8,355 bases of DNA, taken from the NCBI GenBank assembly GCA_016209805.1, contig JACQVJ010000344.1, positions 1 to 8,355 on the forward strand, given 5' to 3'. The notes beneath the pieces are model-generated. The model was not told the origin of the DNA. It saw only the letters and a list, made by a program, of their open reading frames with translations, and ran no database searches. Below, in pieces: positions 1-4,315 of the stretch. The stretch comes from Ignavibacteriota bacterium (lineage in GTDB: Bacteria > Bacteroidota > Ignavibacteria > UBA10030 > UBA6906). Numbering within the stretch: position 1 is the first letter of the stretch; each line of letters opens with the position of its first letter. The position numbers and the translations under genes were made by a program.

Positions 1-363
1 CATCGCAAACGGAAAACCTGAACAGGCCGCAGAGATATCGTAAGCCGGACATTCAGCTCCAAGCTTGTGTTGCACAATGCAGGCTGTCGCGGGGAAAATC
101 ATATCGGGAGAAATCGTTGCTACGATGATTAGATCAATGCTCTTGGGGATTAGCTCGGCATTCTCCAGTGCTCGTTTTGCCGCCTGAACGGCTAACTCGC
201 TTGTCGGAACGCCCTTTTCAGCAATCCGGCGTTCACGGATACCCGTGCGTGAAATAATCCACTCGTCGGTTGTGTCGACCATCTTTTCAAGATCGGCGTT
301 TGAAAGAATTTTTTCCGGAACATAATGACCAACAGCGGTAATCGTTGCTCGTTTCGCACTCAT
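1..363 (-). CDS. fabH: 3-oxoacyl-ACP synthase III (KAS III), N-terminal part, runs off left edge
   Basis: The first 121 residues of beta-ketoacyl-ACP synthase III are present. This cytosolic enzyme condenses acetyl-CoA (or a branched acyl-CoA) with malonyl-ACP to start type II fatty-acid synthesis. Visible signatures are the N-terminal strand AVGHYVPEK, the KAS III block TTDEWIISRTGIRERRIA (residues 31-48), and the nucleophile motif DISAACSGF with the catalytic Cys at residue 114, close to the usual position 112. The downstream His and Asn of the triad lie outside the window. The ATG at 361-363 follows purine-rich SD-like sequence GGGAGG (368-373). plsX ends 19 bases upstream, so the two are almost certainly co-transcribed in the order yceD-rpmF-plsX-fabH. 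Identification is firm; the gene is cut by the window, not visibly broken. Confidence 0.96.
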   Translation of the reverse strand, partial: MSAKRATITAVGHYVPEKILSNADLEKMVDTTDEWIISRTGIRERRIAEKGVPTSELAVQAAKRALENAELIPKSIDLIIVATISPDMIFPATACIVQHKLGAECPAYDISAACSGFPFAM

Positions 364-382
364 TATTCCTCCCACCTCACGT

Positions 383-1426
383 TCATCGCGCGTACCTCAA
401 CATTGCTTGCTGGATTCGGGCGTTTACCTTTCGGGCCACCATTTCTTCGGCCCGATATATCATGTTCTTAATGGCCTTCGGCGTGGAGCCCCCATGTCCG
501 ATGATCGAAACCCCATTGACACCGAGCAGGGGAACACCTCCATGCTCCTGATAATCCAACTCCCTCATCACTGACCGCATGCCGTTACGCGCAAGCAATG
601 CTACAATTCTATTCACGAAGCTCTTCGCAGCAAAACCCTTGAATTTGGACTTGAAAAACGCCGGGACGCTCTCTCCGAACTTCAGGAGAATGTTGCCAAC
701 AAACCCATCGCACACTACGACATCAACTTTCCCGGCAAGAATGTCCCTGCCTTCGACGTTCCCGGCGAAATTCAGATTGCTCTTCTTCAACATTGCAAAG
801 GCTTCGAGGCTTACCTCATTACCCTTGCTCTCTTCCTCGCCGATACTGAGCAATCCGATGGAAGGATTCTCCTTACCCAGCATCGCCGACACGTAGACCG
901 ATCCCATGACGGCGAATTCGAAAAGATGTCTCGGCCTGCAATCGACATTCGTGCCCGCGTCGACGAGGAGGCACGGGGATGCTGCGGTGGGAATCAACGC
1001 TCCAATCGTGGGTCTTCCAATGCCATTGATCCTTCCAAGTGTCAACGTTGAGGCCGAAAGCACAGCTCCGGTGTTTCCGGCGCTCACGAAACCGTCTGCC
1101 TTCCCTTCCTTATGCAACTTGATACCGACTGCAATTGAGGAGTCCTTCTTCGTTTTGAGAGCTGCATTGGGAGCATCATGCATGTCGATGACTTCGCTCG
1201 CGTTGATTACTGCATAGATATCGCTGTCAACCTTTGCCCCTTGTGAGATCTTCGCTAACTCCTCCTGAACTCGTTTCTGGATACCGACGAGATACAGAAA
1301 GAATCTTCCATGCGACTCGCGTAGTGCATCCACTGCACCAGCCACGACATTATGAGGGGCAAAATCTCCCCCCATTGCGTCAACAGCGATGGATATGTTG
1401 GGTCGGTGTACAGCCAAGGGATTCAA
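383..1426 (-). CDS. plsX: phosphate acyltransferase PlsX
   Basis: PlsX converts acyl-ACP to acyl-phosphate, the donor used by PlsY in phosphatidic acid synthesis; it is a peripheral membrane enzyme. At 347 residues it has normal family length. Family blocks seen are SIAVDAMGGDFAP near the N-terminus (residues 12-24), GFVSAGNTGAVLSAS in the first third, LVDAGTNVDCRP and LLSIGEEESKGNE in the middle, and GGVPLLGVNGVSIIGHG near the C-terminus. No ATG lies where the protein should begin: the chosen start is TTG (1424-1426), 11 codons before the conserved VDAMGGD, with no convincing SD. Another TTG three codons later is possible. It lies 58 bases after rpmF and 19 before fabH, the standard lipid/ribosome operon order. 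Function is firm; the exact start is not. Confidence 0.95.
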   Translation of the reverse strand: MNPLAVHRPNISIAVDAMGGDFAPHNVVAGAVDALRESHGRFFLYLVGIQKRVQEELAKISQGAKVDSDIYAVINASEVIDMHDAPNAALKTKKDSSIAVGIKLHKEGKADGFVSAGNTGAVLSASTLTLGRINGIGRPTIGALIPTAASPCLLVDAGTNVDCRPRHLFEFAVMGSVYVSAMLGKENPSIGLLSIGEEESKGNEVSLEAFAMLKKSNLNFAGNVEGRDILAGKVDVVVCDGFVGNILLKFGESVPAFFKSKFKGFAAKSFVNRIVALLARNGMRSVMRELDYQEHGGVPLLGVNGVSIIGHGGSTPKAIKNMIYRAEEMVARKVNARIQQAMLRYAR

Positions 1427-1484
1427 TTGGTCGAAGATGTTGGCAGAGGAGACAGCGTCCCGGTGCGCGGTGTTCTGAGGGTAC

Positions 1485-1667
1485 CTATGATGCTTTGGGC
1501 ACTATGATTGATCGACCGTTGTAGTAACCGCAGTTAGGGCAAGCACGATGTGGGAGCTTATGTGTGTGGCAATTCGGGCATTCTGCCACTGTCGGTGCGA
1601 CTGCCTTATAATGCGTCCGACGCTTGCGCCCACGTGTTTTTGAATGTCGCCGTTTTGGATTTGGCAT
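1485..1667 (-). CDS. rpmF: 50S ribosomal protein bL32
   Basis: This encodes 60-residue ribosomal protein bL32 of the large subunit. It starts with the family signature MPNPKRRHSKTRGRKRRTHY, is strongly basic in its first 20 residues, and carries a zinc ribbon of two CPNC knuckles (Cys30/33 and Cys43/46, spacing C-X2-C-X9-C-X2-C). All four cysteines are kept, so this is the zinc-containing (C+) form and not the zinc-free paralogue made under zinc starvation. The ATG at 1665-1667 has a weak GGAAG-type SD. It follows the yceD stop by 15 bases and precedes plsX, as in many bacteria. Confidence 0.97.
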   Translation of the reverse strand: MPNPKRRHSKTRGRKRRTHYKAVAPTVAECPNCHTHKLPHRACPNCGYYNGRSIIVPKAS

Positions 1668-1682
1668 GTCTTGATCTTCCGC

Positions 1683-2180
1683 TCAGTTGTTTTGGATCCT
1701 GCGTAATTTCTCCCAGCGAGAGTCGATTCCTGAGTCTTCGCATGAACAACGGTCAATGTTCAGATTCGTGCCACAATGTGGACACAGCCCTTTGCATGCT
1801 TCTTTGCAAAGGAGTTTCAGGGGCACTGCAAGGAGAACCATCTGCCGAACGTCTTCTCCAATATCAATAACGCTCAGTCCTGTCGGGATCACCTGCATCT
1901 CATCAGGGTCAATGCCCGGGTATTCGTCTGCCTCCGTCACGTAACACATTTGATACGATGGATCGAGCGACGCGTCAAACTCTGCCGTACATCGATCGCA
2001 TTCGAACCTTCCCACCGTACGGATATTTGCCTTCAGCAATAGCTGCGTCGTGGTCTTGTCGAGCGTCGCTTCGACATGAACGTCGCCGTGGAAATGTTCC
2101 CCAAGTTCCACTTCGGACGATGGCACCTGAAAGCTGTATTGGTGAATGCCTTCAGAGAGGCCACCTATCTGAATCTTCAT
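1683..2180 (-). CDS. yceD: DUF177 / YceD family protein, 23S rRNA accumulation type
   Basis: This is a 165-residue member of the YceD/DUF177 family, which sits directly before rpmF across bacteria and is implicated in 23S rRNA accumulation or ribosome assembly. Visible features are an N-terminal MKIQIGGLSEG strand, a first metal-knuckle pair Cys61-X2-Cys64 (ECDRC), and a C-terminal cysteine cluster: Cys125, Cys129, then Cys133-X2-Cys136 (LCPHCGTNLN) and Cys145/147, followed by DSRWEKL. This is the usual layout for the family outside Proteobacteria. The ATG at 2178-2180 is preferred over an in-frame TTG three codons upstream: AAAAGG lies about ten bases before the ATG but only a base or two before the TTG. 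It is the first gene of the operon reading from the promoter at 2287-2315, after an approximately 100-base leader. Confidence 0.88.
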   Translation of the reverse strand: MKIQIGGLSEGIHQYSFQVPSSEVELGEHFHGDVHVEATLDKTTTQLLLKANIRTVGRFECDRCTAEFDASLDPSYQMCYVTEADEYPGIDPDEMQVIPTGLSVIDIGEDVRQMVLLAVPLKLLCKEACKGLCPHCGTNLNIDRCSCEDSGIDSRWEKLRRIQNN

Positions 2181-2199
2181 GACGCCCAAACCTTTTCTT

Positions 2200-2213
2200 C
2201 AGTCGGAAGACTG
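2200..2213 (-). other. small hairpin in the yceD operon leader
   Basis: A perfect 5-bp stem (CAGTC/GACTG) with a four-base loop lies in the transcribed leader about 20 bases upstream of the yceD ATG, close to its SD-like AAAAGG. It could modulate translation of the operon's first gene. It is short, and no RNA family is recognised. Confidence 0.3.
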
Positions 2214-2286
2214 CCAAGAATGTTTTTTATCGATCAGAACGCCGAAAACCCTTGGTCTCCGCCCGAAATCTGAAAAAACCAGCAAA

Positions 2287-2315
2287 AATATAGGTAATTA
2301 ATCCACGAGAGTCAA
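2287..2315 (-). promoter_or_regulatory. sigma-70-type promoter for yceD-rpmF-plsX-fabH
   Basis: Read on the minus strand there is TTGACT (-35, 2310-2315), exactly 17 bases, then TATATT (-10, 2287-2292), followed by T-rich sequence. This is a near-consensus housekeeping promoter. Transcription would start near 2280 and give a leader of about 100 bases before the yceD ATG at 2180. The -35 box lies 7 bases from the target duplication of the neighbouring insertion element, so the core promoter is intact but its upstream context was replaced. Confidence 0.8.
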
Positions 2316-2322
2316 GGATGTG

Positions 2323-2330
2323 ATGTCGGC
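2323..2330. repeat. target-site duplication, left copy (ATGTCGGC)
   Basis: ATGTCGGC lies directly outside the left terminal repeat and is repeated exactly at 3741-3748, directly outside the right one. Eight bases fits the 8-9 bp duplications made by IS1-family elements. Confidence 0.9.
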
Positions 2331-2347
2331 GGTAGTGCTCAAGTTTG
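2331..2347 (+). repeat. left terminal inverted repeat of the IS1-type element
   Basis: GGTAGTGCTCAAGTTTG is the exact reverse complement of 3724-3740. Identity stops right after these 17 bases, as expected for terminal repeats. Confidence 0.92.
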
Positions 2348-2356
2348 GAGAGAACA

Positions 2357-2956
2357 ATGATATATAGTCACGTCCCCGACGTGGTTGAAGTTAGCAGGGA
2401 GAAGCGCGATATTCCTTCGCCAACCCCTCTCACAACCAGCAAGCGAACCGCGAGAATGGCATCGTCGTTTATGATGGAGCTTTCAGTCCGGGTACCGTCA
2501 CACTTCCAACTATCAACGGATTCATTCAATGCTTACGAGAATACTGTAGATCGTGTTTGGGGTTCTGACATTACCTATGCACAGATTCACAAGGAGTACG
2601 CGGAAGCAGAGGGTGAGAAGCGACACAGTCCGGGGAAGATAATACGTGTGATAAAAAAGGCAGTCATGGGAGAACCGAAGCTTGAAGCACATTTGCACAA
2701 GCCATGTAGAACGTCAAAATTTGACAGTCAGAATGCAAATGCGTGGGTTCACACGATTGACGAACGCATTCAGTAAGAAACTACGCAACCTTGAGGCAGC
2801 CGTTGACATTCACTTTTTCATGTACAACTTCTGTCGCATTCATCAGAGCTTGCGCGTTACGCCAGCAATGCGAGCAAAGATCACTAAAATAGGCTCTGGA
2901 ATTGGGAAGATTTGTTGATGTGTGGAGAGAGATCACAAAAGCGGCATGACAGTTAG
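2357..2956 (+). pseudogene. IS1-family transposase remnant, N-terminus missing, two frameshifts
   Basis: Recognisable IS1-type DDE transposase sequence runs from about 2400 (KRTARMASSFMMELSVRV, then FQLSTDSFNAY with the second catalytic Asp) to the diagnostic C-terminal blocks SHVERQNLTVRM (catalytic Glu), GFTRLTNAFSKKL, MYNFCRIHQSLRVTPAM and LWNWEDLL. The N-terminal helix-turn-helix region and first catalytic Asp, roughly the first 100 or more residues, are absent: the left terminal repeat abuts mid-gene sequence. One extra T near 2682-2683 shifts the frame (GEPKL then KHICTSHVERQ in the next frame). One missing base in the A-run near 2886-2889 restores it, before LWNWEDLL and a TAG at 2954-2956. 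The enzyme cannot be functional. The family call rests on remembered motifs plus the matching ends and duplication size. Confidence 0.85.
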
Positions 2957-2963
2957 ATATTCC

Positions 2964-2992
2964 TTGACAGATCAAAAAAATCTGCCTACCTT
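2964..2992 (+). promoter_or_regulatory. candidate promoter for hicBA
   Basis: TTGACA (2964-2969) is followed after 17 bases by TACCTT (2987-2992) on the plus strand, just past the transposase remnant. A 5-bp inverted repeat CAGAT/ATCTG (2968-2972 and 2980-2984) lies in the spacer. If used, it would give a long leader of about 240 bases before hicB, containing the two hairpins at 3156-3210. The -10 match is only moderate, and a nearer promoter such as TTGTTA-N18-TTTAAT (3126-3155) is equally possible. Confidence 0.4.
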
Positions 2993-3155
2993 ACGGTTGA
3001 GAAAATCGTTCCTGTGTTGTAGGGTATCGTGTGGCAGTAAATCTTACTTGTGCTTTCCCCTTTCATAACAAAGTGTACAAAAGAACTTTTGCCAATTCCC
3101 TATAACAACGGGAAGGGTCAGTTTTTTGTTAGGCACTCTTGTTGCTTATTTTAAT

Positions 3156-3189
3156 CTCAATATGAGCGCGGAACTTTATTCCGCTTGAG
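3156..3189 (+). promoter_or_regulatory. inverted repeat upstream of hicB (hairpin 1)
   Basis: GCGGAA (3168-3173) pairs perfectly with TTCCGC (3179-3184) around a five-base loop. An outer CTCAA/TTGAG pair (3156-3160 and 3185-3189) extends it with a seven-base bulge on one side. There is no T-run after it, so it is not a terminator. It may be an operator or a leader RNA structure for hicBA. Confidence 0.4.
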
Positions 3190-3190
3190 T

Positions 3191-3210
3191 TCGTCTAATT
3201 GAATAGACGA
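3191..3210 (+). promoter_or_regulatory. perfect 7-bp inverted repeat upstream of hicB (hairpin 2)
   Basis: TCGTCTA (3191-3197) and TAGACGA (3204-3210) form a perfect stem with a six-base loop, ending 30 bases before the hicB ATG. It follows hairpin 1 directly. It is a candidate operator for toxin-antitoxin autoregulation or a 5'-UTR hairpin. Which protein would bind it is unclear, since this HicB lacks an obvious DNA-binding domain. Confidence 0.45.
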
Positions 3211-3229
3211 AATTACTCTTTAACTATTT

Positions 3230-3233
3230 GAGG
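3230..3233 (+). promoter_or_regulatory. ribosome binding site of hicB
   Basis: GAGG lies 7 bases before the ATG at 3241. It supports that start although the usual family core begins about ten residues later (PVFTLEYW). Confidence 0.75.
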
Positions 3234-3240
3234 AATTATT

Positions 3241-3471
3241 ATGTCAATTTTTGGGTTCTTTCGGAGGCCAGTCTTTACGCTTGAATACTGGATGGATGAT
3301 GGTTGGTACGTTGGCAGATTGCGAGAAGTCCCGGGTGTGTTTAGTCAAGGCCAAACCCCAGAAGAACTATTAGAGAACATCGAAGATGCTTATAGGTTAA
3401 TGGTGGAAGAGGCAGACGAATGTACACCCGTAAAACCGTTTGAAACGAAAAAAGTCAGCTTGGCAATCTGA
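3241..3471 (+). CDS. hicB: HicB-type antitoxin (short form)
   Basis: This 76-residue protein matches the HicB/UPF0150 partial RNase H-like fold: FTLEYWMDDGWYVGRLREVP (residues 12-31), then GVFSQGQTPEELLENIEDAY and an acidic VEEADE tail. The family neutralises the partner toxin HicA by direct binding in the cytoplasm. The protein ends soon after the core, with no ribbon-helix-helix or HTH domain of the kind longer HicB proteins use for autorepression. The start at 3241 is set by GAGG 7 bases upstream and gives an extra MSIFGFFRRP lead. Its TGA stop (3469-3471) overlaps the start region of hicA, so the pair is translationally coupled in the hicB-hicA order. It lies inside the IS1-type element, codirectional with the transposase remnant, and is visibly richer in A+T than the flanking operons. 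Confidence 0.9.
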   Translation: MSIFGFFRRPVFTLEYWMDDGWYVGRLREVPGVFSQGQTPEELLENIEDAYRLMVEEADECTPVKPFETKKVSLAI

Positions 3472-3659
3472 AAACTGCCGAATTCCTAAAAGAGCTACGT
3501 GCAGAGGGATGTTATTTCAAGAGGCATGGCAAGAAACACGATATTTGGGTGAATCCAAAGACAAAGAAATCCGCGCCGGTTCCAAGACATACCGAGATCA
3601 AGAACTCTCTTTGTGAGCTAATCAGAAAACAAATGGGTTTCTCTTCTACACAACACTAA
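3468..3659 (+). CDS. hicA: HicA-type mRNA interferase toxin, apparent CTG start
   Basis: The frame overlapping the hicB stop reads KTAEFLKELRAEGCYFKRHG, then KKHDIWVNPKTKKSAPVPRH and TEIKNSLCELIRKQMGF, ending at TAA 3657-3659. This is a complete HicA double-stranded-RNA-binding-like fold of about 63 residues. HicA toxins cleave mRNA and stop growth. The probable catalytic His is residue 24 (KKHDIW), and the C-terminal VPRH-EIK motif is intact. No ATG, GTG or TTG occurs in frame between the upstream stop (3441-3443) and the conserved core. The only sensible initiator is CTG at 3468-3470, overlapping the hicB TGA as CTGA where relatives usually have ATGA. So either a weak CTG start is used or the toxin has lost its start codon. 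The fold call is strong; expression is uncertain. Confidence 0.82.
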   Translation: MKTAEFLKELRAEGCYFKRHGKKHDIWVNPKTKKSAPVPRHTEIKNSLCELIRKQMGFSSTQH

Positions 3660-3689
3660 AGACCGAATCCAATCCGGTCTTTTTCTTTT
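3658..3689 (+). terminator. intrinsic terminator after hicA
   Basis: AAAGACCG (3658-3665) and CGGTCTTT (3675-3682) form an 8-bp stem with a nine-base loop, followed by TTTTTCTTTT. It begins inside the hicA stop codon and closes the hicBA unit inside the element, shielding DNA beyond the right end from plus-strand transcription. Confidence 0.85.
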
Positions 3690-3723
3690 CCCACTCACCG
3701 ACAAATTGTCTGGCTCGAAATCT

Positions 3724-3740
3724 CAAACTTGAGCACTACC
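3724..3740 (-). repeat. right terminal inverted repeat of the IS1-type element
   Basis: CAAACTTGAGCACTACC is the exact reverse complement of 2331-2347. It is followed immediately by the second target duplication. Confidence 0.92.
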
Positions 3741-3748
3741 ATGTCGGC
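3741..3748. repeat. target-site duplication, right copy (ATGTCGGC)
   Basis: This exact copy of 2323-2330 directly abuts the right terminal repeat. Removing the element plus one copy would restore a continuous intergenic sequence ending GCGCGAATAACG. Nothing else coding is seen from here to the terminator at 3841. Confidence 0.9.
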
Positions 3749-3840
3749 GCGAATAACGAGCCGTATTCTTGTCAGAAGGCAACAAGGAGAACGAGACGTC
3801 TCGCATTGCAATCGAAGGGAGAAGCGGAGCGAGTGTCAAC

Positions 3841-3878
3841 AAAAAGCCCAAACGCCTTTCATAAGGAGTGTGGGCTTT
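3841..3878 (-). terminator. intrinsic terminator of the PUR/DUF3276 gene
   Basis: AAAGCCCA (3843-3850) pairs with TGGGCTTT (3871-3878). A partly paired inner arm CCTT/AAGG closes a four-base loop. On the minus strand the stem runs straight into TTTTT. It lies 32 bases past the stop of the gene at 3911-4183 and isolates it from the yceD operon downstream. Confidence 0.82.
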
Positions 3879-3910
3879 GGGAGGCAACTACTCGCGTTCG
3901 TTCAGAACGC

Positions 3911-4183
3911 TTAGTCGCGCTTTTCAACTTCGAGCTGTTCCAGCAACTGATTCTGAACGTATTCTATCGTCTCGGCGAGTGCGTCGCGAAACTTGTCAAA
4001 ATCCTCTTTGTACAGGAAAACCTTGTGCTTCTCGTATTCGTCTTCGCCAACGCGTTTACTCTCCGTGATGGTGATATAGAAGTCCTTCTCCGACTTCGTG
4101 GACTTTACATCAAAGAAGTACGTCCTCTTTCCTGCACGGACACGTTTTGTGAAGATCTCGTCCTTGTAGCCATTGTTGTCCAA
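3911..4183 (-). CDS. PUR family DNA/RNA-binding protein (DUF3276)
   Basis: This 90-residue protein carries a single PUR-alpha-like repeat: IFTKRVRAGKRTYFFDVKST (residues 10-29), FYITITESKRVG, then EKHKVFLYKEDFDKF and a C-terminal helix ETIEYVQNQL. Small one-repeat PUR proteins of this kind are near-universal in Bacteroidota, and relatives (BpuR in Borrelia) bind single-stranded DNA and RNA; the in vivo role is poorly known. The start is TTG (4181-4183): an in-frame stop lies just upstream, no ATG is available, and a strong AAGGAGGG SD lies 9 bases away. It stands alone between the PorZ-like gene and its own terminator, and no clear promoter was found in the 132 bases before it. Confidence 0.9.
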   Translation of the reverse strand: MDNNGYKDEIFTKRVRAGKRTYFFDVKSTKSEKDFYITITESKRVGEDEYEKHKVFLYKEDFDKFRDALAETIEYVQNQLLEQLEVEKRD

Positions 4184-4192
4184 GGTCTACGC

Positions 4193-4198
4193 CCTCCT
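4193..4198 (-). promoter_or_regulatory. ribosome binding site fixing the TTG start of the PUR gene
   Basis: On the minus strand AGGAGG, within TAAGGAGGG, sits 9 bases before the TTG at 4181-4183. It is the best Shine-Dalgarno site in the window and is the main evidence that this TTG is a true start. Confidence 0.8.
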
Positions 4199-4315
4199 TA
4201 CTGAAAGAATGTTTGTGAATCTCTGTCAGACCGATGGTGGTGAATCGAGCCAACCGGCTGCCTGACCACAGCGGTGGCGTCGAGTTGCCGGAAAGAATGG
4301 TTTATCCGCTCATGA

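Larger units (their letters stand above)
2331..3740 (+). mobile_element. IS1-family insertion element, defective, with hicBA inside
   Basis: A 1410-bp unit is bounded by perfect 17-bp inverted repeats (2331-2347 and 3724-3740) that start GGTAGTGCT, resembling the GGTGATGCT ends of IS1, and by 8-bp direct repeats ATGTCGGC on both sides. Inside, in one orientation, are a truncated transposase remnant with IS1-type DDE sequence (about 2357-2956), a 280-base AT-rich leader, hicB (3241-3471), hicA (3468-3659) and a terminator (3658-3689). Abutting repeats and duplication show that the two ends moved together in one event. What lies between either came with it as cargo or entered later. With the transposase broken it can move only if an intact relative acts in trans. 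Flanking genes all read on the opposite strand. Confidence 0.88.

Noticed and set aside
2181..2189. TTG start for yceD three codons upstream
   Set aside because: The SD-like AAAAGG would be one or two bases from TTG; the ATG at 2178-2180 has proper spacing and matches the family N-terminus.
2781..2975. Minus-strand open frame of 64 codons opposite the transposase remnant
   Set aside because: It lies antisense to recognisable transposase sequence, has no family motifs and no SD; a shadow frame.
3700..3710. Short palindrome GACAAATTGTC near the right end of the IS element
   Set aside because: At eleven bases it is too short and AT-rich to call a site, and no matching copy was noticed near the left end.
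4254..4291. Nested inverted repeat CCGGC/GCCGG with inner CCAC/GTGG after the propeller gene, as a terminator
   Set aside because: There is no T-run after it on the minus strand, so it is not supported as an intrinsic terminator; it may be chance in GC-rich sequence.
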